A stretch of DNA of 64,000 bases from Straminergon stramineum. Taxonomy: Eukaryota; Streptophyta; Bryopsida; Hypnales; Calliergonaceae. The first letter of the stretch is position 1, and each line of letters starts with the position of its first letter. The translations under genes and the position numbers were made by a program. Under the pieces are notes generated by a model that had not been told where the DNA came from, searched no databases, and worked only from the letters and a program-made list of their open reading frames with translations. Shown one piece after another: positions 24,207 to 36,889 of the stretch. The stretch is from the NCBI GenBank assembly GCA_963920665.1, contig OY987267.1, positions 25,482,001-25,546,000 on the forward strand, written 5' to 3'.

Positions 24207-24831
24207 TTATGCATAGTGAGTAGTGGGGAAAAAGGAGTGTAAGAACTTAAATGAAGTCTAATTATGAGTAGTGAATAGTGGAAAAAAAATTGTAGTGGAA
24301 AATAAAATGAAGTAGGATTCTAAGTAGTGAATAGTGGAAAAAAATGGAGTTAAAAAAAATGAAGTAAAATAGCATTTGATATATTTGTGGAAATTGAGAA
24401 GTATAATTAATGAATGCACCCTTTTTAATGAGACACATTAGAAAATTGCATAATGATAGGGTGCAATATAAACAATAGACAAAAATAATACCCCCCCTCC
24501 TTTAATACCTTACAGTTTGCACCTATATCCTTATCTTTTTCATAGATTGCACTCCCCTAAGGCAGACTAACGACTAGAAATGTCCAAGAAAATATTTTTT
24601 TCAATCCCCACTATTTCTTTCTTTGTAAAAATATGAGTGAAAATTTTTTCGATTGTTTATTTCATTGTTTATTTCCAGAACAACCACTAAAAATACCTTG
24701 AAGTCAAATTTGGATATCAAATTAAATTCGTCCTTTTATCTAAATAATGCATAAAATTTTGATATTTTTTGCTACTTGAAAACCAATTTTCTATATCATT
24801 ATTTTCTTCAAAATTTTGATGGAAAAAACAT

Positions 24832-25190
24832 GTAAACCTTTTAAGGAACATTGTGTCTTCTAGAGACAAAATGGATTTTGGGTAGGTTCCTATGACCTCA
24901 ATTTCTAGTGAATCTTTTTGAAACTTTTTCATATGATAGAAAAACTAATTAGCTATGTAGGAATATAATTTTTATTTCAATTGGTAGTCGTTAGCTAAGG
25001 TTATACAATTGATAGTGTAGAATTGAACCCGATGGATAGTCACATAGCACTAATAAATTGCCAGAAGTCAAAATTAAATTCTTAAATTCTTTCCCTAAGA
25101 GATTATATTTATTTCTACATAATAAGCTTTGATTCATTCTATTTGGACTAGTAGTGAGAAAGTTAATTTCTAAATGCCCAAGCCTTTCCA
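24832..25190 (+). repeat. Dispersed repeat family C, copy 2, left part
   Basis: It matches 2161-2480 in the same orientation: TTTTAAGGAACATTGTGTC, GACAAAATGGATTTTGGGTAGG, CCTATGACCTCAATTT, TAGAAAAACTAATTAGC and GATTCATTCTATTTGGA. The homology to copy 1 resumes at about 26230, so about 1 kb of other sequence, including the 25205-25470 repeat, interrupts it. Confidence 0.5.
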
Positions 25191-25204
25191 AGCATTAGAT
25201 GAAA

Positions 25205-25470
25205 TTTAGCTCCTGTTAAAAGCTGTGAATTCCCGCTAGTTCCTACGAGTTCCCCTATATTCTTGGACTGTGGAAACGTAGCCACAGCAGTTGGTTGACG
25301 TGGCCGAAGTTCTACCACGTCGGATAATAATTTTAAAAACATTTTTGAATATTTTTAAAAAAAATATTGAATTATATATATACTTTTTTTTTAAATATTT
25401 TTTTAATCTGGCTAGAACTGGTTGGTTCACAATATGGGGAACCAACCTAAAATGGCCCTCTAGTTCTGTT
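25205..25470 (+). repeat. Short dispersed repeat M, copy 1
   Basis: It matches the reverse complement of about 59495-59705: AGTTCC-AC-AGTTC, TTCTTGGACTGTGG, GTTGACGTGGCC, an AT-rich centre, then CTGGTTGGTTC and GGGGAACCAAC. The ends TAGCTCCTGTTAAAAG (25208) and TAGTTCTGTTGAAAA (25462) are direct, not inverted. At about 250 bp with no coding capacity it is MITE-like, class unknown. Confidence 0.6.
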
Positions 25471-26229
25471 GAAAAAATCTAATGTGTGTTTTCTTATGAA
25501 AAAAGAGCATAGACTTATAGTTATCCCTAATAAAACAAATTGATTTTTTTCAAAATTTAACCATACAAATGTTTTAAGAGCTTGCTTATTAGTGTGCTTT
25601 CTAGTTTTGAGTGTCAATTTGCATAGGAGTTGTGAGATTATAACAAGAGAAATGTAAATATATCATACTTTTAGAATATTACCCCTCCTCAAAATGTTTA
25701 AGAAGTGTGCATAGTAGAGTTTTTTTGGATTAGAAGTAACATAAATAACTAAATATTGTATTAGCACACTAAAATGTAGTTCCAAAAAATTTAAGTTCAA
25801 ATGAAGTGCTATCAAATTCATTACACAATCCACCTTAAAATTGTTCAAATGCAATTTTTTTAATAAGTAAAAATCACAAATAACTCCAAATTAACACTTA
25901 TATGTTTAAATTTTTCCACTAGAAAATCATGGAAGTGCTTTACTCTTTCCACAAGGACCATTTTCAAGCAAATGGATATGTAAAATTTTCTAAATCTCAC
26001 AACAAGTAAAATTGTTAAGCTTTGCTCAAAGCTAGGAAATCAAGCAAAACTCACAAGCTTTATTCTTTCACTGATGTTGCATATATGCCTTTGAGTAATT
26101 CTCATAAATCAAATATTTAGTTTTTTTCAATTAAAAAAATGAAAGCTTTCAATAATTAACCTTCAATAATGCCCTAAAAAATTTAAAATGGTCAAAGAAA
26201 TTTAACTGCCCACACTAAAATGAGGTTGA

Positions 26230-26490
26230 ACTTTTGGACCAACTATATATGATTTGTCTAGCAGTGAAGGATTGAGGATAATCTTATTCTTTGGAAAATC
26301 TTTATCATCTTTTTGAAAAAATTACTTATAGAATTTATTTTTAAATGTAATTTTCACAATTTCTTAGGAAAAATTGTTTAATAAGGTTAAATTTGTCTAG
26401 TAAACAATCTCACAGTTGGGATTAATGTGTTTTAGAGCTATTTGTGATTTAATTTTTCTTTCAATCTTAGACCTACTTCTACCTAATAAT
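26230..26490 (+). repeat. Dispersed repeat family C, copy 2, right part
   Basis: It matches 2480-2725: GTAATTTTCACAATTT, AACAATCTCACAGTTGGGATTA and TCTTAGACCTACTTCT align in order. Together with 24832-25190 it forms one interrupted copy. Confidence 0.5.
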
Positions 26491-27992
26491 ATTTTTTTAA
26501 ATGAAATCAAATGTGCTTTTCTTTAAGAAAAATTCATAGGCTTTGAATTTAGTTCTTTAGGACCAAAATCTTTTAATTCAAATTTTTTAGTGAAAAGAAA
26601 TTCCATAAGTAGCAGTCAAAGTCATCTGAAATTGCAAGCCAATATTAAAAAAATCCCAACTTTGAATGCTAATATCTTCCAATCTATACAATCAAACTTC
26701 ATGAATTTTTTACCAAATCATCTCAGACAAATGAAGTACAAGATATTAATGTTAGATTCAAAATTTGTTGTTTTGATTTCTTAGACCAGAGTTCATATTT
26801 ATGTGCAAGATCTGAGTAGTCTTCTAGTTGCTTTTTGGTCACATATGATTAGGACTTATTTTTAAAGGATTATTCTGCAAAAAATTGTGATGTTTGATTT
26901 TACTTTGATAATTCAAAATAATTACATGTCTAATCCAAAATTTTCATTTATTTTTGGAAAATTCTTGATTTTCAATTGCTAATACTACATGAATATTTTT
27001 TCTTGAAAAAGGTGCCTCTAATTAGGCTACATTGCTTATTTAGACAGTTTGGGTATTTTCACTTTACTTTGGCATATAATTGATGACACATCAAAGTAAA
27101 ATCAAATGTTTTATTAGTACTGTAATTGCTTCAATACTCACGGAATGAGAAAATGAAGATTCTTTATTCATTATTCTTGCCATGTTCATTGGGCTTTGTG
27201 GAAATGGTGTTAGTGTTTGCTTCTATTGTAGTATATTAATTCCTAAAGTTCTTTAGGTGTTTTTGATCAAAATTGCCACAAAACAACACATGTTAAAAAC
27301 ATTGTAGATTGATCAAATTTTTATTATATTTTGCAACTTCTAATCATACTATTTTATACTTAACTTGAATGTCAACTTCTTTAACAATTTGTGAGTCTAA
27401 TTCCTTAGCATCTCCAAGGTCATAATGTTCAAAGTTATACAAGAAGCTTTTTCAATCATTCCCAAAGGTGAATTTTCAACTTTTCAACATTTTAAAGAAG
27501 AATTCTTGTCTTTTCTTCCTAGAAGAATTTGATATTATATTAAAAGACTAACTCTAGAATCTACAAAAAAAAACTCAAGAAATTTAATAACTTCATTTTC
27601 ATCCTTTCAATAATCATTATGTATAAGGGACATATAAGATACTACAATGAATAGAATTGCTAATAAATCTAGCATCAAATTGAAACAAGTCAATCACAAT
27701 GTTGAAAAACATTGTAAAAAAGCATCTTAAATCCTATGTACTTTTTGTTTCTAAAATTGTGAAATTTGAGTTATAAACACAAGATTCATAATTATTTTGG
27801 AAGTGTGAATTTCATCATTGCCTCCCCAAAGAATTCCTCATATGTTTTACCTCACTCATTAGAATGGAATAAATTTTGAGTGCAATTTTTTTTACCATAT
27901 TGTTGTAGTGATTGTACCCTACGAAGATAAAAGATAGAAATGTTCTCTAAGTAGGAGGACCAAAACAATGCTAAATCTCAAGAAAATAGATA

Positions 27993-28944
27993 CTCCCTCC
28001 ATTCCCAAATGATCTTCTTGTTGTCCTCAATTTTTTGTCCCCAAATGATCTTTTTGTTGCACTTTGTGATGTTGACAATTGGTCAAATTCAACTTTCGAT
28101 TGTTATGTGGGACTAGCAAAACAACTCTGAGAAATAGTTTCCCTTCCATCCATGCAATCATCAATAAAAAGACAAATTAAATGATTGAAGGGGTCAATTA
28201 CCACTATTACATTTTATTTTTTGCACCTCCTTGAGTGTTGCTTGCTTGAAGGAGATGAAGCTTTGGGAGGTGGTACAAAGGTCTACATATGGTCTTGGGC
28301 CTACACTAGTTGTCTACAAAACGACAACCTTACACTCAATATTATGTGCCCAGTGGTGCTCCTTGAAAATGCCCTAAACATTAGAGAAAGTTTGGACTCT
28401 CCGGAGGGCTGCCAGGAAGTGCCATTAGGGACCCTCACTGTATTACATTTATTTTGTTTGCAGAACTTTTCCCCTATTTCTGTACTTCGTCACTTCCAAA
28501 TGCCAAAGTATTCACTGTCAAGTACTATTAGTTAGGGTTGTGACAAGTGTTGTCTTGATATTTGAAAGCACCCCCGAAGCACCTCTCTTTGACAATTGTG
28601 GAATAGAAAACTAAAATATACTTTTGGAACTCCCGATATTCACACAAGGTGAATCCTTGTTTTGTCAGAAAATTCCCTCTCCTGAGTAGCTTCAATAGGC
28701 TCCAGAAATAGACTGGTTTGTCAAACCTTGTCGGCCCTCCAGAGAGTCCAAACTTTCTCTAATGAAATTCACTTTTCAATACTCTAAAGCTATACTTTGA
28801 AAGGGTTTTAAATAACAAAGTTTCTAGGACACTAGGAGTGCACACAATCCTACTTACACCACAAAATGGTTTTTTAAAATGTTATTTTTAGCCTTAATCC
28901 AGAACACTTTGTCCAACATGAAGATTATTTGGGGATGGAGGGAG
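27993..28944 (+). mobile_element. Tc1/mariner-type non-autonomous element (TA duplication)
   Basis: The element is 952 bp, flanked by TA at 27991-27992 and 28945-28946. The left terminus CTCCCTCCATTCCCAAATGA and the complement of the right CTCCCTCCATCCCCAAATAA form an inverted repeat of about 30 bp with about 3 mismatches. CTCCCTCC is the typical end of plant mariner-like and Stowaway elements. A second copy of the CCCAAATGATCTT word lies just inside the left end (28041). A frame at 28185-28535 has no transposase motifs, so the element is non-autonomous. Confidence 0.8.
28380..28763. repeat. Internal 30-bp inverted repeat within the mariner-type element
   Basis: Arms 28380-28409 (ATTAGAGAAAGTTTGGACTC...) and 28734-28763 are reverse complements with one mismatch, 324 bp apart. 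Such subterminal duplication is not required for mariner termini and may mark rearrangement or a nested foldback. Confidence 0.7.
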
Positions 28945-28946
28945 TA

Positions 28947-31850
28947 CTTCAATATTTTGATTTCTAAAACATAGGATTTTTTTTATAAAATAAAAAAAAA
29001 AATTGGATGTTTGTAACAACTCTTTGGAGATGGTCATTCACCAAAAGACCCCCCAAATAAGATTTTATATGTTATGAAATGCAAGCAGATAGAAGCTCAT
29101 TTTGAGGATTTCTAAACAACATACAATCAACTATTTTGTAGAATTCCTTTGAGTTGCTAGTCAACTAGAATACCCTAACATCAAAATTTCAGCTCCAAAT
29201 TTGTTTTTTTGGACTAAAAATAGTACCCAAATCCCCAAATTGATATACATGATATAAAATTAGGGACTATTTCTGGATAGCAAAAAGATTATGAGAAATG
29301 AAAAAAAATAGTCAAGGTGTATCATAGTCATGACTACCTTACCTAAAAATCTTGAGTCTTCAGGAGACATAGTACAAAAGTTATGGCCAAAAAACCTATG
29401 AGCATATAGAGTGTGACAAAAATGAAATCTAAATGCACCATAATTTAGGTTTTAAATGTTTTTTTGGTCTTTGAAAAACACATGGTTGACGACCACAACC
29501 AAACCACAACAAAGTCTTTTCATTCTTTAAACATAAGATAAATCAAAATTTTCCACTTGAATTAATTGTTCAACTAGGAATACCACCTTCACCATTGGGT
29601 ATGGTCCTAATCAAAGTGGAATTGCTTTGTACCCTCTAAATCAATTGTAGCTAACCCTAAAGGACCATGTGTCCATTCAACAAACTCTTGAAAACTCGGA
29701 TAGGGAGGGTCATACAAAGTCAATTTTTAACCAATCGGTCCACAAAATTTGGACAATAAATAAGAACACTTACCTCTTTCATGGGAATTTTAAAAAATTC
29801 AATTGAATGCCTAGATCAAAAGTTCTATTGCCCAATAAAATTTGGGCAATTTTTGCATCATTTGCTAAACTCTACATCTACTTTTGAAATTTCGAATGTA
29901 GATAATTAACATGATATAATATGTAATTGTAAGAAAAACTACATTTAATGCAAAAATCTCATTCCAAGAGGAGTCAAACTCTACTAACCTTGCCGGGCAA
30001 GTTTGAAAAGAAAACATTTTCTTTTAACTTCAAAATGTATTATCTTGAAATTGTTGACCTCAAATTTCATTGACATTTTCCCACATATTCAAAATATTTG
30101 TCTCTAAACTCTCATTGTGTGGATTTCAAACAAAAATTTCCTCATTGGCCAAGAAATCATCAATTAATGATTGGTATATTGCTAATTCATTTATCTTGCT
30201 CATATTGGATGGAGATTTAGTTTAGACTAAGTTAGATTCCATATTCGTTTCAAAATTTTGTATGAGTGTACCTAACAAGATATAGAGCACAATTGTGGAT
30301 TGATGTAAAATTAGTTCATCAAGAGCAAAAATCTTACTTCAAGTGGGCTCGAAGTCTATTGATCCCATTTTCACTTGGATGAGAAGAAATTCTTTTTCCT
30401 ACTTCAAATGTTATAATCTTGCAATCAACATGGTCAATGGGCTGAAATTTCTTATAGGTATTCACAATAGTCTATTGTACTTTTGTATGTTCAAAGTTCA
30501 AAAAAAGAAAATTATTTTCAATTTCAGATAATGCACTGAAAAAATGGCAGTTTTTGACAATTTCTCTTGAAAACCGCCACTGGTCCTTCAAGAACTAGCA
30601 TGAGCATCATTCTAGGAAATTTGGGATGAAAATTACTTTGACCATCGAATGATCTTTTGGTGTACCCTTCATTACAGTCACCACAGCTACTCTAGGCATT
30701 CAATGTAATTTATACGTGGACAAAAGCAAAATAATGCCTTGAAGAAAATTGTGAAGTTAGTGTGGAAAATCATGGGCATTACAAATATCTATGAATTTTT
30801 CTTGATGTCCATGTGTCCCACATTAAGGCTTATTGAGGCTCTAGAGTGGGAAATTCAAAGTAAATCTCCTCAAATATTTTCTAACTTACAAGAAATGTCA
30901 TGATCAAAATATGCAACAAAGCCCCTTCCAATGGAAATTGTCCATGTGTTTCAAGGAAAAAAAACACGCAGCAAAGGGTTGCAAGGTTATGTTACCTCTA
31001 TCTGGTTACATGATGTTCCTATTGACAAAATGGGCTTTTTCAAGTAGGCCATTGTTCAATATTGTATTTTTAGTTTTATCATCAAAAAGTGGAAAATTGC
31101 CAAAAATTACACCGACCTTCTTAAAATTGACAGTTTGTTTTATGATATTGACCATGTAGAAATGATTTCTACGGGTTTGTTGGATCAATTATGTGCATCA
31201 TGAACTTTAGTCTTTGGACAAAAAATTTGAACCTAGAAACTCATTACATGGATTTAAAATATAAATTGAATGCATTGCCTTATTCAACAAATATTTCAAA
31301 TGAAAAAGCACTAAGATATAACAATGGTCCATGTTGCAAACTATACCCTCTCTTCAATGGCTACTACAATCCCATCCTCTTAATTTGAACACAAATTCAA
31401 ATATTGTGAGGACCAACATCATTTGCATGTTTGTCAAATTGTTAATTAAAACTCTATAAATGTCAATTTCCTTCAATTTTTGTGTGCAACAATCTAAAAT
31501 GATGTATACCAACATGCTTGGGCACAAAAAGATTTTTGGAATTCCATGAAAAAATTGACAAAGGATAAATTAATTCCAAATCATGATGAACAAAACCAAG
31601 TTTTGGATATGGCTAACTTTGAAATTAATTTTCTTTCAAATGGCAACTAATTTTTTCTTCAAACTTCTATAATAATGCATAGAATGTCGCACATTACAAC
31701 TTTCATACATCCACTTTTGGACCTTGTCCATTGATGCTTAGTATAGTATGGTTGTTTGAATGAAAATGTTTCAAATTTGTACTCAATTTTGATTATCATA
31801 CCAAAACTTCTTGTCAAGTATTAGGTCAATTTTTTTTTGTATATTTTACT
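28947..31850. other. AT-rich intergenic DNA with decayed repeats
   Basis: No gene is seen. A CTAACCCTAAAGGACC end at 29651 resembles the left ends of the TTAA elements, followed by sequence loosely like family C, but no right end was identified. Confidence 0.35.
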
Positions 31851-31890
31851 TTAACCCTTTAAGGACCGTGGTTGATATGGGGGGCGGGCA
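31851..31890 (+). mobile_element. Isolated TTAA-element left terminus
   Basis: TTAA (31851-31854) followed by CCCTTTAAGGACCGTGG resembles the family A and C termini (CCCCTAAAGGACC). I could not locate the partner end, so only the terminus is annotated. Confidence 0.35.
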
Positions 31891-32038
31891 ACCCACTTTC
31901 ATTGCATATCTCAAAAACTAGAATTACAACACATTAGCGGTTTAAAACAAAGATAGTCAATCATTGTCGAACATAGTCAATTGTTAGTAAAGCAATTCTC
32001 CAATTATTGTTTTCATTTGTTGTTATTGTCCTACCTAC

Positions 32039-32200
32039 ATGTATGTTCCATTTCTCTTGCTGCCAATGTTTTCGCTGACATTTAAGCCTGTAGTTGCCAC
32101 CACTCCTGTGAGAAGTAGAGAAAGTTGGTTTCTTTTGGTATTCACATTGTATACAGTCCAAGCTTGGACTGAGAATAGATACATTGGAAGCTGCTTCCAT
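32039..32200 (-). CDS. Candidate first coding exon of an unidentified gene
   Basis: On the minus strand an ATG at 32200 in a good plant context (TTCAAAATGGAAGC) opens a Ser/Thr-rich peptide, MEAASNVSILSPSLDCIQCE, followed by STSHRSGGNYRLKCQRKHW. It runs to a donor-like AGGTAGG at about 32036-32042. The residue make-up would suit an organelle transit peptide. A second minus frame through the same DNA also looks protein-like (LLLTGVVATTGLNVSENI), so a frameshift or the wrong frame is possible. No further exon was found at lower coordinates. Confidence 0.25.
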
Positions 32201-32485
32201 TTTGAATGTTCCTGGAAACTTTTTGGCAAATCAATGTTATGACACCAACCCTTGTGTTAATGTGTCTAATTATGTTAATGTTCACAGATAATCCATAAAA
32301 AAGAACTGTACTAAATGAATGCTAGACTCTGCAACTTGCAGTAAGCTTACCAACTTCAACTCTGCTTGAGCTACTGTACGACATACGACAATGCATTCTC
32401 AGAAATCGTGGAATGTAAAATCGTTAATGCTACAGCTTGCATGACATCCCTGGTCAACAAATAGACCAGGGTTTGTTTTTTCATT

Positions 32486-32700
32486 TTTTGTGAAGTGCCA
32501 AAGCAGTCATATTGGATGTTACAGTGGTGTTCTAAATTTCAACATTCATCCACAAATTGGATAGAAAATATCACATTAGCACATATGTCATATCCATAAT
32601 TCTATTTTCATCCACAATATGGCAATTTTTTTTTTTTATATAAATTTGAAGTTTTTTGGCAATTTTATTCAAGATTTTACTATTTTTGTTCTATAGGCCT
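32486..32700 (+). repeat. Dispersed repeat R, copy 2
   Basis: Matches 11417-11640 in the same orientation (GAAGTGCCAAA, GGATGTTACAGTGG, CATTCATCCA, AGCACATATGTCATATCCATAA, CAAGATTTTACTATTT). It ends about 100 bp before a TTAA element. Confidence 0.6.
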
Positions 32701-32805
32701 AGTGCAGGGCCTACTACTTTGGTGCAAATTGATGATGAATCACCAGAAAAAAATACATTGAAATAGACGTCGACGTCCTTTGTTAGTTTCCAAATGTGTA
32801 CTTAA

Positions 32806-33452
32806 CTCCTAAATGCCTAAGGCACCAAATTTTGGTGTTGCCAATACTTTGAAGTTAAATAAAACCTAACCAATTTTCTATTTTTAGTAGTTGGTATTCT
32901 TGAAATTTTCTTTTCAAAGTCTAGTTTTCACATCAAAAATCCAATTCTAAAAATGATTGATTATGATTTTTCTATTCAAGATTTTGTGCAAGGGTGTCCA
33001 TTGCAATCTTGACTTTCTATAGTGTTGAGGGCTCTTGAAAATGAGCCTCAAATACATTAGATCTTGGAGAAAAAATCTCATTAGAAATTCATTTAAAAAA
33101 TTGCAGAGTAGATTTTGCCAAGCCATAAATTGGTTGGGGTTATGCATGTTTGGCCCTCTAACCTCATATTTTTTTGGTGACCAAATTTTTAGATCTGACA
33201 TCTAAAAAGAGGATTGAAAGACTTCAAATCACTTTTGTAGTATTGACGCCTTCATGATCAAACATTATAATCTTTCAATCAATGAATGATATTGATGTAT
33301 TTTCTTTTCCCATGTGATCTCAAACATGTCTAGTTTGAATTTGTACACTTGCAATTAAAAAAAATTGATACAAGTTATCAAAATGTTGTCTTTTTGTTCA
33401 ATTTAGAGCAAATTCTTAGAAACTCAAAAAAAGGCCTTAGGGCATTTAGGGG
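32806..33452 (+). mobile_element. TTAA-flanked non-autonomous element, family B, copy 2
   Basis: The element is 647 bp, bounded by TTAA at 32802-32805 and 33453-33456. Left end CTCCTAAATGCCTAAGGC; complement of the right end CCCCTAAATGCCCTAAGGCC. It is colinear with 3356-3992, sharing for example TTTTGGTGTT, GATTATGATTTTTCTA, GTGTTGAGGGCT, GAAAATGAGCCTCAA and CATGTGATCTC-AACATGTCTAG. No transposase. Confidence 0.75.
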
Positions 33453-34234
33453 TTAACATGTAAAAGAAGATGTTGGTGGGTTATTTTTCCAAAACTGAAT
33501 TGTAGAGTATTGTGGACATTTAAACTTTCTCTAAGCAACAATGAAGCATTGGAATAGAAGATTGAACTACCACGTTGCACCACATTCCCCAATTCTACTT
33601 GCGATATTGAAGTGCCTCAACTACTGAAAGAGTAATATAGTAGTATGCTCTTAAAGCGACCATTTAAGGGTTGTTCGGCCTTTTCGATGGTTCTTAGATG
33701 CACGGAATTATTTTTCCTTATTTTTTACTTGAAGAAAAATTGATGTGGAATTTAACCCAAGTGGTTTCATATTTTTCAGAGCATTTTTTAATTACTTATG
33801 AATTTTCAAATTTTTTTGTGGTAGGCACAAATTTGTGATCATAGGTCTTGCAAAAACCACACACACAGTTTGAAAAAAGATATGGCTAGATAAAAAACAA
33901 GCACTGCAACATTCAAAAAGTAATACACAAGGTTCTTAAATGCAACTATTACTAAACTTAAACGAACCCTAAATTCTTTTAACATTTGTAAGAAGGCAAT
34001 TGGGCAATCAATTTTCATTTAGAAAAAAATAAGTGGACATACCCTGGCTTTGAAATGGACCCTCTATGACTCTTATTCCATGCATTGGCAAAGTATGAAT
34101 CATCTCCTTGACCATTGACTGTCCATTTCAGAGGGGCCTACTGCGTTGTTTGAAAAAGATGGTTGCAATAAGAGCAGACTACCTTACGAGCGTTGAAGAA
34201 TCCTGTTGCTTGTTTTCCTTGCCTGCCTATCTAG

Positions 34235-35001
34235 AAAACTACGAGAATCCGGTGAAGCCTCTTGGACAGTCACCAAGGGACCACTTACTGAGCGTGTGGG
34301 GAAACTTGACAGCAAGCTTATCGATGCCTGGGCCACACCAGCCGGTTTAGAGAGGACGACGAAGTAAAATGTGTTTTTTACAAATGGAGATGAGAAACTA
34401 TGTTCAAGGTTACGTATGATCTTTGCCAAGCATTACTTTTAACAATTCAAGGATCGGGGTTTGGAGATGCCATTTTGTAACCACTAAGAACAGTCAGTTT
34501 GAAACAGAACAGAAATTGATTGAAAATATTTTACATAGATATTCTTAAGCAGAACAAGTAAAATATATCACTTGTTTTTTACAACCTCTTTGCTCGTGAA
34601 AGGCATTTGTGCCAAACACTATCCATAACAATTCTTTTTTGTGTTGCTGCCGACATAAAACATATCTTTGAAGAATGCAGGGATAAGAAATTGTGCTTGA
34701 GGATACATTTGTTGTTCAATTGAACATGTCCTCTCCACCATTCAAGAAACCTAGTTTGAAGTCACTCTTCTGTAGAGATCATGAAACGTTGTTTGAAATG
34801 GAATGAATAACTTGATCTTAAGAATTCAAAAATACAATTAAAGTACGCTGTCTGCCTTTCAGTAATTGGATCATTTTGGGGTTGAATAACTCAATAACAG
34901 GTCTTGTTCATTCAGGGCCATGAAAGATTTTGGAACTCATCCTGAGCAGGAATCAATTTCTGCTCAAGCGAACCTGGCACTGATTGGCACGGACAATTTC
35001 A
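34235..35001 (+). CDS. Candidate two-exon fragment of an unidentified single-copy gene
   Basis: Exon 34235-34363 follows a strong polypyrimidine acceptor (TTTTCCTTGCCTGCCTATCTAG) and ends at a GTAAAA donor. Exon 34916-35001 follows TTGTTCATTCAG and ends at GTATGT. The phases agree: 2 nt left by the first exon are completed by the G opening the second. The joined peptide reads LRESGEASWTVTKGPLTERV, LDSKLIDAWATPAGLERTTK, AMKDFGTHPEQESISAQANL, ALIGTDNF. If the second donor is not used, a stop follows after six more codons (TGA 35014-35016). Base composition is richer in GC than the flanks. I do not recognise the family and could not find the other exons. Confidence 0.4.
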
Positions 35002-36590
35002 GTATGTATTACAACTGAACGCAATTCACAGCTATTCCATCAATTGAATCACAGGAGAAATCTCTAGCTACACACTTTGCCTTAGGATGGAGTTTATATT
35101 TTTTTATAATGGTATCTGATCTTGAGTCGACCTGGGTAGAGATCTTTCGATAACATTAAAGTTCCATTTAGCACGTACTTGAGGGCAGAAGGTTTCGTAA
35201 TTTTTTCTGTTATGCAAGGTAAAATGATATGAAAATCTGGAGGAACCTGCTCCTCACAGCCAGTACCGGGTGCCTACACACTAATAAGACTTAATATCTC
35301 ACAAGTCACGACATTACAGGGATTTTCACAGTGCAGCTATTCCTCAGTTCTCTGTCCTTTGTGAGATATAGTCCACCAAAGTGAAGGAGTACACTGTAGG
35401 GGTGTCCTCATTCATACTTAGGGAAGTCCTCATACTGTCTCTTCCCTGTTACAGAGATCTTTGTTTATAGTTGGTAACATCAATTAAAGCTTCTCAACTT
35501 TTCCTTGAAGTTTGTAACGGCCACGACTAAAATTTTCTTCAACCTGGCGTTTTACGATTGGCTACAAGCAAGGGGAATTACAACCCGTAATTAGCGCTCC
35601 TTGTTACATTTATCAAACACTCAATAACAGGCTGCTTGTGAAGATTGACAGGTAGTAATGAATTGCCATAATGTGGTTGTTCATAAATTGATTTACATAT
35701 GAATTAGGAATATTTTCACAAGGTGATTTTGGAGGAAAGCTAGCTCACTAATTTTACATCATAATTGATTTATTGCAACGGAATTGCATTGCCATTGGCT
35801 CACATGTATAGAATCTGATGAGCTAGTCCCACCACATCTCTCAACAATTACTAAATGCATCAAAACAAGTGAAGCTGTGGCTAATTAAAATGGAAGTGGA
35901 TGCTTCCTTGGCCTCCGAAATCCTTTGAAGCACTACCTGGATTAGCTAAGTGCGCGCATCTCTGACGTACTCTACAACTCCGGAAGTAATTTTGGAAGTA
36001 TTGTTAAGTTCGTAGCTATATAGCTTTTCCTCACGGAAGTACCTGGGCAAAGTAAGCCAGTGGCGCCTAGTCGACAATTATTGCTGCAACCCCTACTGTA
36101 GAGGTCTAGAGATTCCACTCCCAGGTTAGCTGGACCGAGAAGATGGAAGACTTTTGCGGAAGCACTAATCTTACTGTAGCAGTCGTGCTGCCGTCCTTTA
36201 TCAAGATGATCACCCATTTCCGACCACTTAAGCAATTCAGCCTATCTGCGGCATGGGGAAGGTTGAGGAATTTTTTTCCCATGTTGAGAAATAAATTTCA
36301 AGAGGGTTTCATAATTTTTTACATTTTTTTCGTCAAAAATAAAATTATGATGAATTTTTTTCGTGAAGATTGTGTTTGACCCATTCTTGATATGTAGGCA
36401 AACCTATTTCCAACCATAGGCTGGTTGGTAAACTGATATCAGTGATCGTCGTGGCTTTCAATGTACATGTTGTGATCATTGTACGCTTTCAATGTTCACT
36501 TCCCTGACATTTTTGTTGCTTCTACTGTTCCTGCTCTACATGAGCTGTCACCTACACCACAGCTGATCGAAAACTCAACAGCCTAAGCTG
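35002..36590. other. Low-copy, GC-richer stretch without an identified gene
   Basis: Unlike the surrounding AT-rich repeats, this stretch shows no match elsewhere in the window and has intermediate GC. Short frames such as 35972-36235 (-) are not convincing. It could hold introns or missing exons of the 34235-35001 candidate. Confidence 0.3.
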
Positions 36591-36595
36591 AGAGA

Positions 36596-36883
36596 ATGGG
36601 AGGCTGGTCGGAAAGGGGTGATCTCCTTTTACACGCAGAGCTCCACGAGAGCGAGCTAACCCTTTCCCTGTTCTCCGACGTTGCTAAGTTACTCCACGCA
36701 CTTGGCCGGTGCATTCTTGATGAACGCAGTGGGCGCTGCTCCTCTCGCGGAAGTCGGATTCGGGCTCCCCTTCAAATTTTGACCGGTGGGTCATGCGGAT
36801 GCTTTTCGATCGAGGTGAAGTCTCCACGCTCCTGGATTTACCGACTATTTGAAGCTCTCTCCGAGATGGACGAGAGCAGCTAG
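36596..36883 (+). other. GC-rich island with a 95-codon ORF, possible promoter or first exon
   Basis: The most GC- and CpG-rich part of the window. A plus-strand frame begins MGGWSERGDLLLHAELHESE and includes a helix-like ELTLSLFSDVAKLLHALGRC. The minus strand is also open for 76 codons, so the open frames may only reflect composition. The threefold tandem duplication starts directly after it. A 5' end of a gene reading toward 37 kb is possible but not shown. Confidence 0.25.
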
Positions 36884-36889
36884 AATTGT

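Noticed and set aside
28185..28535. 116-codon frame inside the mariner-type element as a transposase
   Set aside because: No DDE/DDD motif or helix-turn-helix. The element is too short for an autonomous mariner gene.
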